From Annona cherimola (lineage: Eukaryota; Streptophyta; Magnoliopsida; Magnoliales; Annonaceae), in contig CM059973.1 of the NCBI GenBank assembly GCA_030490835.1, positions 52,146,008-52,210,007 of the forward strand: a stretch of DNA of 64,000 nt, given 5' to 3'. This document shows positions 24,454 through 36,521 of this stretch, piece after piece (position 1 is the first letter of the stretch; each line of letters begins with the position of its first letter). Both the position numbers and the translations under genes were made by a program. Under the pieces are notes generated by a model that was not told where the DNA came from, did not search any database, and worked only from the letters and a program-made list of their open reading frames with translations.

Positions 24454-26061
24454 TGTTGGAAATATGTGGAAAACTAGCTAAATCTATGTTTTGATGATTA
24501 ACAAACTAAATTTGAGTAAGTCTTGGCTACTAACAAGTTTGTGGAAATGTTTAAGGAATATTCATTTGAAGAAAATCAAGTATGGAAGCCAAGTCGTATA
24601 CCAAGTCGACTCCAGAATCGACTTCAAGCATCCAGAGCTGAAAAGGGGAGAAAGAGCAAGTGAAGTCGCAGGTCAAGTCGACTCCACATGCGACTTGGGT
24701 AGCCAAGTCGCAGACGAAGTCGACCTCGCTATCGACTTCAGAAATGAAAATTTGTCCAGAGCTGAAAGTTGGGACACGGAGCTGCCAAGTCGCAGGCCAA
24801 GTCGACTCCATGTGCGACTTGAAGTGAAGTCGCAGCCGAAGTCGACTCAGACATCGACTTCGCTCAGGCAGACGGAAAACTTCAAATGACAAGTTCTGGA
24901 TTACTTGATTTCAAGCCAAACTAAATAAAGATGAAGATCAAGGCAACATAGATACTCAAGCTGAAACATTTGAAGACAAATCCAAGTACAAGCAAGAAGC
25001 ATAAACTCAATCATTCAAATCAAGAAGATATCTAAGATTACATGAGTCAAGATTCAAGATGAATCAAAGTCAAGATTTTCAAGATTCACAAAAGTTCGTG
25101 AAGCCATCTGACGAGGTGAAGTCGAAGCCGAAGTCGACTCCACCTGCGACTTGGGTCAAGTCGAGAACCCAAGTCGACCCTGACTGAAACTTGAAGTTGC
25201 GACGGAGAAGCGAAGTCGCACCCGAAGTCGACTCCATCTGCGACTTGGGCGAAGTCGCATCCGAAGTCGACTCCACATGCGACTTGGGTCGCAACGGTCG
25301 GAATTAATTCGAACGTTGGCGCATTAAATGCGCGCCACCTACCTTCTAACGTTCGGATTCCCTCCAAAATTATAAATAGCATTCATGGTGGACGAGGGAA
25401 GTAGTTGGAAAACATTAAGTGAGCATAACTCCTATCTATAAGAGCATTAAAGTGATCAAGCCAATCAAGAGAGGAAGAATTGTGCTTCAAGTTGCAAGAG
25501 CTACATTCAGAAACTTCAAAGCCATCATCTACAAGTTCTTCCCTGCGCTAAATCGTTTCTACACACCTGTAAAGTGTAGTTTACTTTTATTGATTACTTG
25601 TTTGTGTTGAACTTGATTTAGCTTGCGTAGCTAAGATCAAGAGGTAGCAAAGTAGTGTGTGATTGGAGTGTGACTCATCACCTACTTGTGCTAAGTGATT
25701 GATGCCCCCTAGAGCTAGAATCTAGAAGAGAGCAAGAGGCTCTGGTTGTATATGCCCCCTAGAGCTAGAATCTAGAAGAGAACAAGAGGCTCTAGTTGTA
25801 TTCGCGGAATACAATAGTGGAACCCAAGTCACAAGGAGTGTGAGCTTGGAAGAGTGGAGTAGGGAGGTTGCCCGAACCACTATAAAATCCTTGTCTACTT
25901 GCTTTTATTTCTGCTCTCTTTATTACTTTGCTTTCCATTCTGTTTCTTCATTCAAGGGGACTAGATTAATCCGGGGTAAAGTTTTTGTTTAAGTTGTAAA
26001 TTTTTAAGAACCCAATTCACCCCTCCCCTCTTGGGTTTTGCCATCAATTCGGGACCCAACA
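24454..26061 (+). repeat. Element B 3' LTR
   Basis: 1608 bp, almost identical to 17549-19156, followed by the duplication CTTTT (26062-26066). TATA box at 25371-25378. Confidence 0.95.
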
Positions 26062-26066
26062 CTTTT

Positions 26067-26374
26067 TAAAAAAAAAAAATCATATTCTTTATACTTTGTT
26101 CAAACATAAAACAGGGCATGAAACAGTGTAAACAGATATCAGAGCATAAGTCAAAATTTTCACATTATCATAATTCATTACAGTGCAAAGTAAAAAGAAA
26201 CCTATATACAAGCTACCCAACCCAAACAAAACATTAAAATCTATGTCCTAAAACTCAACCAAAGTTATCTTATCTCCCCCTTTCTGTCAATCATTCAAAA
26301 TGAAATTCAATTACCAAAGATTTGGTAAATTGAAATTTGGAAATGGGATATGAATGTTGAGTAGGTTTGACAGG
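26067..26374 (-). other. Element D region between third ORF and B insertion
   Basis: About 300 nt of AT-rich sequence with an A-run at 26069-26080. It contains TCTCCCCCTTTCTGTCAATC near 26273, a further minus-strand GGGGGAGA motif of the Sirevirus type. No open frame recognised. Confidence 0.6.
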
Positions 26375-27889
26375 TCAGACATGGGCAGATGAGTAGAAGG
26401 ATGCAACGGGTGCAGGGGTAGGATCTCGATGAACTGATCCGGAATCAAACAGATCGAGTTCGGGTATGGGCCGGTTGCGATGATGCCCGGATGCCAAATG
26501 GTAGCGGATGGTACGAAGCTCGCGATCGATACGGTCCTGACGTGAATGCATGTCATGGATGTCATTTTGAACCCCGACTATATGGCTAGTAAGGCGATCT
26601 TCGAGCTGGTCGAGATGGACTCGAATGGCATGCACTGAAGTTTCCCATGACGGAGGATGTGGTGTAAGATCGAGAATTTGCGAGCCATGCGGTGAGCAAG
26701 AGTCGTGAGATACTGGTGAGGCTTGCCCCTCAGCCTGTGGCGGAGCTGGTTGGGCTTCTGGAGATGGCGGGGGCTGCTCCTCCTCAGCTTGTGCATGTCC
26801 TGCCTCTTCTTGAGCCGGTTCTCCCATCCTTTCCCGAATCCGTTCTGCTCTGAACTGCTCCAAATTGATTTTCATCCTTTGGAGCAATGCCTTATTGATG
26901 GCATTTGTGGTTTTTGGGACTTCAAAAGGTTCGCCATCAATGTCCACTCCATAGTGTTCTAGGATCCTCGTGATACATGTCCCGTAAGGTAAAACTCCTC
27001 GAGGGTTATCCTTTTGTGATGCCAAGGCTTCTAGAAATAGTCTTGCTAGGCTGACCTTGACTTTATTGGCTACTTTCCACAAAATCCCAGCTTCTTGTGG
27101 ATTTAGCTGATTTCTGCCTCCACCTTTAGGGTATATGCAATGTGCAATAAGTAACCTGAGCACCCTAAGTTTGGGAGATAAATCCATATAATGTAAAAAC
27201 TTAACGCCCGGGTGATATTTGTTGCTCTTTGTTAGCTGATTATACATCTGATCCAGGGTTAGATCCTCAGGAAGCTGCCCTTCTTCGTATGGTACATGTA
27301 GGATTCTTCCTATTTTCATCAGTGCATTTCCTAGACTTGTTGTTCTCATAGTTCCTAAGAACATTTCTACTCCTTTTACATATGTGTTAAAGGAGTTATC
27401 ATCTCATAAGTAGTAGAATATCCTAGTCAGGTCGGGATATACTCTGTCATTTGCTTTCAACAAACTAGTCCAGCCTTGGAAATCTAACAATTCTTCAATT
27501 CCAAATTCATAATCGCTCAAGAACTTAAAGTCTATAATTTTAGGAATGAATACCTTCTGTTCATAAAAGTGCTTATAGAATCTACTATGCTGAAGCTCGG
27601 TTTTGAAGTAGGTTGTGGGCATTTTCAGAACTTGCCCTTTTGTGGCTGGAGTTCTTCTTTCTCCAGTATCTGAGCTTTGAGGTTGACTTTCTGACCTCTG
27701 AGCTCGAGCTGAGGATGGAGTGGCAGTCTGAAATCTGACCCTTCGACTTGTTGAAGTTGAAGGTTCTTCTCTGGCCCGTTTTGCAGGAGTTCTCTGCCTC
27801 ATGGGAATTTCTTCCTCTGTGGCTGATTCTGAAGGTCTCAAAGAAGGTTTAGATATCGCTAGTTTGGGAAGTTTGGATTTAGGAGCCAT
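26375..27889 (-). pseudogene. Third ORF of Sirevirus D: putative plant transposon protein-like
   Basis: Lies between pol and 3' LTR, in the orientation of D, where some Sireviruses have an env-like gene. The likely start is the ATG at 27889 (MAPKSKLPKLAI). The frame runs 504 codons to 26375 with a single TGA at 27406-27404; the fragment at 702-1223 retains Trp at this region. Residues 1-90 are basic and Ser/Thr-rich. Residues about 95-345 form a folded domain (FYEQKVF, YEFGIEELLDFQGWT, LGNALMKIGRILHVPYEEGQ, LTKSNKYHPGVKFLHYM, YGTCITRILEHYGVD), followed by a Pro/Glu-rich linker and a coiled coil with charged heptads. There is no transmembrane segment in this part. Resemblance to the family named putative plant transposon protein is from memory. 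Function unknown. Confidence 0.65.
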
Positions 27890-27959
27890 TGAGTTGGATT
27901 TTGAGATTTTAAAAGAGGAATGGGGAGAGTTTTCTGAGAGAGATATAGAGAGAGAAAAA

Positions 27960-28378
27960 GAGAGAATAGAGATTATGACAGAGGAAGACAGAGATTGAGA
28001 GAAGAAAGACAGATTATGACAGAGAGAGATAATGAGAGAGTAGAGAGAGAGAGACGAAGTTCGGAGAGGACGACTGGGTGAAAGAGTTTCGAGAGGACGA
28101 CAGAGTTCGGAGAGGCCGGAGAGAAAGATTGAGGGATTGAGCAATAGAAAGAGAAAGAGAGAGAGAGAGAGAAACATATAGAGGAAGAGAGAGTGGCTGC
28201 GTGAGAGAGAGGAAGAGAGAGTGGCTGTGTGAGAGAATCGGAGAGAGCTGTGCGCGGGAAAATGAAGGGAAGAAGGAAGAGAAAACCGGAGAGAAAAAGG
28301 GTTGTGCGCGGGAAAAGATGAGGAGAAGGAGAAGAAAGAAGAGAGGAAGAAGAGGAAGAAGATGGACGGTCGCGCGCG
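27960..28378. repeat. GA-rich microsatellite tract in element D
   Basis: Long runs of GAGA and GGAAGA on the plus strand. The frame of the third ORF stays open through it to an ATG at 28177, adding a Ser/Leu-rich hydrophobic stretch that mimics a signal peptide. I regard this as an effect of TC-repeat translation. Confidence 0.8.
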
Positions 28379-28492
28379 GAGTCGACTTTGCCCTAGGTGA
28401 AGTCGACTTCGATCCCTTGGAGTCGACTTCGCCTTTGAGGCGGAGTCGACTTCACTTTTCCCAAGTCGACTTCACTGGAGTCGACTTGACTT
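28378..28492. repeat. Internal GTCGAC repeat cluster in element D
   Basis: Five GAGTCGACTT / AAGTCGACTT units in 115 nt, the same unit that fills the Sirevirus LTRs, here between pol and the third ORF. It may be LTR-derived sequence captured with the ORF, or a functional repeat. Confidence 0.75.
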
Positions 28493-28537
28493 ATTGATAT
28501 TGACCCTTATAGACTTGATTTTCCTGTATAACTGTCC

Positions 28538-31500
28538 CTAATTTAATTCAATCATCCCCATTTCATTTCTGATTTTGTAAAATGATTCCTTTGCTAAGGG
28601 CTTGGTAAATATATCAGTAATTTGATCCTCAGTTTTCACATATTCCAAACAAACATCATAATTTTCAACATGTTCTGGAATAAAATGATGTCTTACATCT
28701 ATATGCTTGGTTCTAGAATGCAATACAGGATTTTTTGTCAAACATATGGCACTTGTGTTATCACATCTAATAGGAATATTATAATAATCAATGCCATAAT
28801 CTTTTAATTGTTGTTTCATCCAAAGTAGTTGGGCACAACAGCTTCCGGCGGCTATATATTCGACTTCTGCCGTAGATAGAGCAACACTAGTTTGTTTCCT
28901 TGAATACCATGAAACCAACATATTTCTAAGAAATTGATAGATTCCACTAGTACTCTTTCTATCTACTTTGTAGCCGGCAAAATCTGCATCCGAGTAGCCG
29001 ATTAAGTCAAATGTTGACCCCTTTGGATACAATAGTCCAAGATTAGTGGTATTTATCAAATATTTAAAAATTCTTTTTACAGCCAATAAATGTGATTCTT
29101 TAGGGCTTGCTTAGAATCTATAACACATACAAACACTGAAAAGAATATCTGGTCTAGAAGCAGTTAAATACAACAATGATCCTATCATACTCCTATAAAG
29201 TTTTTGATTGATACATTTACCGTTTTCGTCCGTGTCGATCTTGATTGTTGAACTCATTGGAGTATTTGCTCATTTAGTAGTTTGCATTCCAAATTTCTTT
29301 AGCATTTCTTTGACGTACTTGGACTGATTTATGAATATTCCTTCGCTTCGTTGCTTGATTTGCAGTCCAAGGAAGAAATTTAGTTCTCCCATCATGCTCA
29401 TTTCAAAATTGCTCTGCGTGATCTTAGAAAATTCTTGGCACAAAGTTTCATCAGTAGCACCAAATATTATATCATCTACATAGATTTGCACAATTAAAAT
29501 ATTTTTACTTTTATACTTGATGAATAAGGTAGTATCAACTTTCCCTCTTTGAAATTCATGATCAATCAAGAATCTATTTAACTTTCATACCAAGCTCTTG
29601 GGGCTTGTTTTAATCCATATGATGCTTTGGTCAGCTTATAAACATATTTTGATTGATCCGTTTCTTCAAATCCAGGGGGTTGTTCAACATATACTTCTTC
29701 TTTCAAGTATCCATTCAAAAATGTGCTTTTCACATCCATTTGAAACAATTTGAAATTCATGTGAGAAGCAAAGGCTAGTAAAATGCGTATGGCTTCTAAT
29801 CTAGCCACAGGAGCATATGATTCTTCAAAATCAATCCCTTCTTCCTTGGAATACCCTTTAGCTACTAGTCTAGCTTTGTTTCTAATTACAAGTCCGCTTT
29901 CGTCCAATTTGTTCATAAATACCCATTAGGTACCAATAATGGCATAATCATTTGGTCTAGGAACTAAATGTCATACATTATTTCTTTCAAATTGATTTAG
30001 CTCTTCTTGCATTGCAATAACCCAGTTTTCATCATTAAGAGCTTGTTCAATGGTGGTTCAATTTTTGACACAAATGCATATTGTCCACAAATATTTTGTT
30101 TTGATCTCCTAATTTTTACTCCTTCGTAAATATTTCCAATGACTTGCTCAATTGGATGGGCATTTTTGAATTTTAAATCAATTGGAGGTTTGTAGGAATC
30201 ATTACCTTCACTTACCTCTTCCTCCATGGAGTTTTCTGGCTTGAGCTCAGTTTCCTTTTGTTGTTCTTGTTGTTTTGCTTTTGTATCATCTGCGTCACTT
30301 AGTTCGTCCTCCTTTCTCGGAGTTTGGTTAAATTCATCAAAAACAACATGTATTGACTCTTCTATTGTTTGATGTCTTTTGTTGAAAATTCTATATGCTT
30401 TGCTATTTGATGAATAACCCAAGAAAATAGCTTCATCGCTTTTGGCATCTAGTTTTCCCAAATTTGTTTTTCCATTATTTAACACATAACAAATACATCC
30501 AAAAGTATAGAAATATGATATGTTTGGTTTCCTGCCCTTCCAAAGTTCATATGGGGTCTTTTTCAATATTGCTCTAATGGTAACTCGGTTTAATACATGA
30601 CAAGCTGTACTTACAGCTTCACCCCAAAATCTCTTGGACAATTTACTCTCATTTAGCATGGTCCTAACCATTTCTTGTATTTTCCGATTTTTCCTTTCAA
30701 CAACTCCATTTTGTTGAGTACTTGGTGCAGAAAATGTATGGTGAATTCCCTTTTCATTGCAAAATTCTATGAATCGACTATTTTCAAATTCTCCACCATG
30801 GTCACTTCTAATGGAAATGATTGAACTTTGTTTTTCATTTTGCACCAAATTTGAAAACGAGACAATCATCGAAAATGCTTCATTTTTGCTAGCTAAGAGT
30901 ATAATCCAAGAAAATCTAGAAAAATCATCCACAATTACATACACATACTTTTTCCTACCAAGAGTTAAAATTTCAGATGGCCCATAAAGATCCATATGTA
31001 GCAATTCAAGTGGTCTAGTTGCTGAAATTTCATGTTTGGTCGAAAATGACATTTTTGGTTGTTTAGATAGTTGACAGGCTTTACAAATCTTATCTTTGTC
31101 ATATTTGAGCTTCGGTAAGCCTTGTACCAAATTCTTTTTCCATAATGTTTTAATATTTGACATATTTATATGTCCAAGCCTTGTATGCTATTTCCATGGA
31201 TCATTTTCTATAGCTATTAGACATTTTCCTTCTAGGTCATCAAGACAACCCAAATATACATATCTATGTCTTTTGCCACTAAATATTATGTGTTCGTCAT
31301 CATCAATAACATTACATATAGAGGATTCAAATACAACTTTATATCCTTTATCACATAATTGACTAATACTCATTAGGTTGTGTTTGAGTCCTTCAACAAA
31401 TAGAACATTTTCAATACATGCATTTGAAATACCATAAACATTTCCTTTACCTTTTATTTTACATTTTTCATTATTTCCGAAAGCTACTGTTCCTTCATTG

Positions 31501-31600
31501 CATGGGTTGATCTTGTGAAATAGTCATTTTTCTCCTGTCATATGTCTTGAGCAGCCACTATCCATAAACCACACGTTATTGGCCTTAGCTTTAAGACAAA
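28538..31600 (-). pseudogene. pol: Element D Pol remains
   Basis: Same domain order as in A and B but with many lesions. The protease [10 protein letters not shown] region is near 31565. Integrase is open from 31163 to 29997, RT pieces lie at 29916-29578 and 29569-29270 ([10 protein letters not shown]), and RNase H is open from 29086 to 28538 ([16 protein letters not shown]). Frameshifts and stops separate the pieces, so no functional Pol. The protein is roughly as long as that of B. A CTTTTGCAG precedes the VCLKAK codons, as CTTTTCAG does in A and B. Confidence 0.9.
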
Positions 31601-31626
31601 CCTGCAAAAGTTAAGTCGAGTGGAGC

Positions 31627-33436
31627 TCATCCTTTTGGTACCCATTTTATGGGTCCGTTTGGGTTAGTTATCCTTTGGAGTCTATGCTGGTCTACCTTTG
31701 AAGCCATAAATCCAATGCTTTTCGGCATCCAAACCAATTTAGCACCAAGGTTTTGCAACTTTCTTAATTTACATTGATAGACCTTGTGCCCTAACTTGTT
31801 GCAAAAATTACAAGCTCCCGGAAGTCTAGAAATAGGGAGCCACTTGGTAATTTGTTCCTCGATTGGTCTTTTGGTCCAAACTACTTGATTTATCTTAGGA
31901 TTATGTTTGGCGTTGTTTCTTGGAGCATTAGATTTCTTTTGTTCAAATGTATTATACCCAAGTCCTTTCTTGCAAGTTTGGGTTGTCATTTTCAAGAACA
32001 TTTTCACGTTTTCTCCTAGATTAGAAAACTTAGCAAGTGATTCATTTAATGATTCATTTTCGTTTTTGAGTTTCTCTAACTCAACTTCCAAGGTATTCTT
32101 TTCATTTTTTCAGTTTATCTAATTTTTCAGCAAGTTTACCATTCACAATTATTACTGCATCACATTGTCTTTTCTTTATTGTAAACTTGTTTCCTAATTT
32201 CTTTATTTCTTCATATAATGAATCATAGGCTTGTTGAAGTTCTTCTAATTCAGCACATTTGAGACATTCATTTGTATAAAAAATTGAAATTTTTTTTTGT
32301 TTGGAGGTTACCTCTTGACTACTTGTGCAGTTCGTTGAAGTAGCTTGATCCTCCAAGATTTCCGTGGCTGCAAAGCATATGTCGGAATTTGCTATGCAAC
32401 AAATTCTTGCGCAATCTACTTCACATTCTTCACTTGAAGAGCTACTTGTTGTAGATTCTTCTTCATTCACATACATGCCTCTTCCTTTATTTCTTTGAAA
32501 TTTTCTGTTGTCGCCTCGATCTTTTCTTTGCTCCTTTGCTTTATTTTCTTCAGGCGTTGGGCATTGGGCTTGCATGTGCCCTGAACCGCTACATCGGTAA
32601 CATGTTGTTTCTTTCTTTTTCTCTTTGGAATTTCTTTCTTTAAACTTTCTGAAATTTCTACCTTTCCTTACAAACTTTCTGAATCGTTTTGTAAGTAAGG
32701 CAATTTCATCGTCATTTTGAGAAGATGAGGTGGTGTCATCCAAGTCTTATGCGGCTCTCAAGGCAATGGCTCTTTTGCCTTTGTGGTGATCTTCGTTTCT
32801 TTTCTTGATCAGCTCATGTGACATCAGGGAGCTAATAAGATCTTCCAATTTCAACGTGTTTAGATCCTTGGCTTCTTCTATTGCCGTGATTTTTGGAGTC
32901 CATGATTCGGGTAGTGCCCTCAGAATCTTCATGACCTGCTCAGATTCAGAAATTGCTTTTCCTAGTCCTTTCAAGGCATTAGTAATCTTGGAAAGTCTAG
33001 CAAACATTTCAGAAATATTTTTAGTTTCTAACATCCTAAAGTTTTCCAATTCTCCAATCAAAATATTTCTCCTTGTCCCTTGGACTTGAGAAGTTCCTTC
33101 ATAGATAGATGTTAGTGTATCCCATATCTCTTTGGCAGTTAAACAAGAGGATACTCTATCATATTCGGAAGCCGTAAGAGCACAAAATAATGAATTCATA
33201 GCCTTGGCGTTGCTATTTACTGTCTTTACTTCCTCATCGGTCCATTTGGAAGCTCTTTCATCAATAGGCAATGTCACACCGTCTTGGATTGCAATCCAAG
33301 AGTCCATATCTGTAGCCATGATGAGTTGTTTCATACGTAGCTTCAAATATCCAAAATTGTTCTCATCAAATAATGGTAGCCTAGTAAAGGATTGACCTTC
33401 AGCAAATGAGGGAACGGAAGTGGATTGGGATGCCAT
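31627..33436 (-). pseudogene. gag: Element D Gag remains
   Basis: Starts MASQSTSVPSFAEGQSF. The gag domain is open to a TAA near 32745 (after LRAA), which interrupts without shifting the frame. The second part holds CYRCSGSGHMQAQC and ends at a 1-nt shift near 32100. The third part holds the coiled coil and CNFCNKLGHKVYQC and ends with IKWVPKG. As in A and B, the pol frame that follows is +1 relative to gag. Confidence 0.92.
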
Positions 33437-33470
33437 ATCAAAAGATCTCTTTGGTAAAACTCAAAGACCT

Positions 33471-33482
33471 ACTCTGATACCA
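33471..33482 (-). other. Primer-binding site, element D
   Basis: TGGTATCAGAGT on the minus strand, 2 nt inside the LTR; one mismatch at the last base to the A/B site. Confidence 0.85.
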
Positions 33483-33484
33483 CT

Positions 33485-35177
33485 TGTTGGTCCCGAGTTA
33501 ATGGCAAAACCAAAGAGGGGAGGGGTGAATTGGGTTCTTAAAAATTCTTTGGTAAATTTAAAACTTAACCCCTTTAAAGTTTTAATCCCCTTGAATGTAA
33601 CAGATAGAGCACAATAAGATAATGAAAGCAAAAATGAAAAGCAATAGACAAGATTTATAGTGGTTCGGGCAACCTTTCCCTACTCAACTCTTCCAAGCTC
33701 ACTCACCCTTGTGACTTGGGTTCCACTATGTATTCCGCGAATACAACTAGAGTCTCTGCTCACTTTTAGATTCTAGCTCTAGGGGGCATATACAATCAAC
33801 ATAAGTAGGTGATGAGATACACTCCAATCACAACTCTACTTGCAATGTCTTGGTTTGAACAACCAAACTCAAACCAAGTACTAAAAACAAACAATAATAT
33901 GAAAGTAAAGAAAATCTACACTTTACTGAGTTGTGTAGCAAGTTTCAACTTGAGGAAGAATCTGTAGAAGCAACTAATTGTATTACGTTGAAGCAAACTG
34001 CAACTTTGAAGCTTGTTCTTCCTTTTAAAGTGTATAGATCACTCAATTGTAGAGAAAAGTGAATAAAAGCTCTTAGTAGCACTTCTTTCCTCTTTTTAGG
34101 CTCTATCTTTTATGTACCCACGTTTGCTTGAGTGTCTATATATAGAGGAGGGAAGATTTTGAACGTTATAGAGTTGGTTGGCGCGTAATAAATGTCCAAC
34201 GTTCAAAAATTCGAACGTTATGTTTCCAAGTCGCAGGTGGAGTCGACTTCGTCTGCGACTTCGCCCAAGTCGCATGCTGGAGTCGACTTCGTGTGTGACT
34301 TCGGCTGTTCTTCAGCTTCCAAGTCTGTCTTCAGGGTCGACTTGGTTTGAGACTTGGCCTGAAGTCGATCTTGGAGTCGACTTGGGGTGCGACTTTACCT
34401 CAAGTCGATCTTGGAGTCGACTTGATCTGCGACTTCGATTTTTCCTTGTGCCAAGTCAGTTTGATATATCTCTTGCTTGCTTAACTGCTTTCCTTTTCTT
34501 GTCCTTCAATACTAGAAGCTTTATTTGTGCTGGATTGGCTTCAAGTTTTGTGAACTTGAAGAACTTGAAACTTGTATGGACGAATCAGCTTTGATTTGGA
34601 ATGAATTCATGTACCTTGCTTGCTTTAAGTTTGTATTATTCTTCATATACTCAGGTTTGAAAAACTTGAGTTGTCTTCATCTTGAAATGAACTTGCACTT
34701 CATCTTGAGCTTGAGAATCTGCCTTATAATGTTGAAGTTGATGACTAGAGTCGACTTTGCATGCGACTTTACCCAAGTCGCTTGTGGAGTCGACTTCATC
34801 TGCGACTTCGGTTGTTTTGTTCCCCAAAATCAACGCTGGAGAAAAATGCTGCTTCAAGACGATACTTGAGTCGACTTCATCTGCGACTTGGCCTCAAGTC
34901 GCAAGTGGAGTCGACTTCATCTGCGACTTCGGTTGTTTTGTTCCCCAAAATCAACGCTGTCCAAAAAGTACCTGTTGAAGTCGCTTGTGGAGTCGACTTC
35001 GAGATCGACTTCGCCTAAGTCGAAGTTGGAGTCGACTTAGGGATCGACTTGGGCTAATTTTTCATTCCTTAAAAACATTCATTAAATTTATTAGTAATCA
35101 TATCATACTCAAATTTGTATTTGTTAATCATCAAAACTTATGCTTTGGTTAATTTGATTTAGCTATTGTTTCCAACA
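33485..35177 (-). repeat. Element D 5' LTR (complete)
   Basis: TGTTGG...CAACA, about 1693 bp. TATATATA near 34137-34145; GTCGAC clusters at about 34225-34440 and 34745-35050. Followed by CTATT and then the remaining end of the E LTR. Confidence 0.9.
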
Positions 35178-35318
35178 CTATTCACGTGGGTTAAATTCTT
35201 AATTGCATTATTTAAACCTCTAATACACATATTTGCAAATATAACATATTTCATGAATTTTATTTATCATAAAAATTAGTACAAAAATCTGTGTTTTTCT
35301 AGGATTGCGGGTTTCACA
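35178..35318 (-). repeat. Element E 3' LTR, terminal part beyond D
   Basis: Matches 40192-40330 and ends GGGTTTCACA, the LTR terminus next to the polypurine tract. About 175 bp between 'TCGAAAT' at 15849 and this part are missing compared with the other LTR. Confidence 0.88.
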
Positions 35319-35334
35319 ATCCTCCCCCGCTTAC
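35319..35334 (-). other. Element E polypurine tract
   Basis: Minus strand AAGCGGGGGAGGAT directly beside the LTR, preceded by a GGGACGAAACC stretch that F also has before its tract. It shows that the end of the original pol-distal region survives although pol itself is gone. Confidence 0.8.
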
Positions 35335-35452
35335 AAAAGGTTTCGTCCCGAAACCCATCACACTTCTGCTGCGCCTTTCATATACAGGGTTTTTTATATA
35401 GAGATACTATTCATTCCTTCTACTAACAGTGCAGGAGTAGTTGATATGGAAA

Positions 35453-36521
35453 TCACATAATGTCATAATTAATTAATTCATCATCCATACCTGCATACAT
35501 CCGCACTGGGTTAGTAGAGGTGCCCTGTTGGTTGGCAGCCATATTCCTTTGCTGAGCAGATTTCCCTTGACCTCTTGCTTCTTGTGCTTTGTTTGGACAT
35601 TTGGTGGCAATGTATCCTACTTGTTCACAAATTAAGCACTTTAATAATTTTGCCTCAACACTTCTCCAGTCCTTTGCTATATGACCAGTCTCGCCACACC
35701 TAAAATATTTATTAGAACCCTTTAAACATTTGCCAAAATGACACCTTTGAAACAAATCTTACTAGGGCATTAAATTTTGTAGCATATTCCGTAACAGTCA
35801 TCTCGCCCTGACATAATTGCTCGAACCCAATCACCTTTTGACTTTGGAGACCTACTGGAAGGTACTCCTTATTAAATTCTTCCAAAAATTTTTGCCATGT
35901 TACCTCTTCCGGGTGTGGCATAGTAACTAGTAGAGTCTCTCACCATTCATAGGCATCCCCAACCAATAAGTGAGTGGCGCACAATAACTTCTGTTGATCA
36001 TTGCATGGGGAGATTCTAAATAACTTCTTAATCTCAACCATCTATTGCTCGGCTTTAATAGGGTCCGGTTCGCCTACAAACTTAGGGGGGTGCTGTGCTA
36101 GGAAAGCACTAATAGCCCTTTTATCAGCTTCTATTAGGCTATCTTCCATTTCTATTATAGGGGTAGGGTTGACCAATGGGCCAATTCTTTCCCTATCCTT
36201 GTTTCCTAGCTGGGCATGTTGATATTCCTCCCATAATCCTTGGATCATACCCATGGCTTGTGTTGTCCATTACTACATTGCTTTCTCTACAGCTGCAGCT
36301 ACTATTTCCTCTATTTGTCTTTCTTGGTTAGTTCCTCTTTCTATACGGGGTTCGAAACTAACCTCTTCTCGTAGTCAATGAGTCCTTGAACCTGATTGTT
36401 CCTCCTGCCTTGGTCGCTTAGACCTATTACTGATCTCTCCTTTTTCCTGTTGACTTATAACTTCATCATTTGCGACCGCTTTTCCTTTGTTTAGACTAGC
36501 TCTTGCTCTGGTTATAGGCAT
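35453..36521 (-). pseudogene. gag: Element E Gag remains (Ty3/gypsy)
   Basis: Minus strand. Starts with ATG at 36521 (MPITRARASLNKGKA), 310 nt after the primer site. It contains the N-terminal helix region (MIQGLWEEYQHAQLG), the retrotransposon gag domain (FVGEPDPIKAEQ, EEFNKEYLPVG, VTEYATKFNALVRF) and two zinc-knuckle-like motifs (CGETGHIAKDW and CEQVGYIATKC, the first lacking its last Cys). Several stops and shifts. It is homologous to Gag of F. No protease or RT follows. Confidence 0.85.

Larger units (their letters stand above)
17549..26061 (+). mobile_element. Sirevirus (Ty1/copia) element B, intact coding
   Basis: 8.5 kb, TGTTGG...CAACA ends, flanked by CTTTT on both sides. Both gag and pol are open, both LTRs are 1608 bp and differ at only a handful of sites by eye (for example near 17848, 17875, 18661 and 18901). 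This is the youngest-looking element of the nest and the best candidate for an autonomous copy. It is inserted next to the polypurine tract of element D. Confidence 0.96.
15863..35177 (-). mobile_element. Sirevirus element D with a third ORF, degenerate
   Basis: 5' LTR 33485-35177, primer site, gag and pol with several stops and shifts, a GA-rich tract, a third ORF, polypurine tract (17499-17512) and a 3' LTR truncated on its outer side (15863-17498). The 5-bp sequence after the right end is CTATT, present once in the uninterrupted E LTR (near 40193), so it was the target. The left duplicate was lost with part of the LTR and of the host LTR. Element B is inserted at 17548/26062. The LTR is a different subfamily from A and B. 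Confidence 0.88.

Noticed and set aside
1706..26061. Elements A and B as one large inverted repeat or foldback unit
   Set aside because: Each has its own different 5-bp duplication (AAAAC and CTTTT), so they inserted independently in opposite orientation.
27890..28177. N-terminal extension of the third ORF of D, looking like a signal peptide
   Set aside because: It is translation of the TC/GA microsatellite into Ser/Leu repeats; the ATG at 27889 begins non-repetitive protein-like sequence.
35453..36521. Host zinc-knuckle (CCHC) gene
   Set aside because: Gag-domain sequence, primer site and LTRs around it identify it as remains of Ty3/gypsy Gag.
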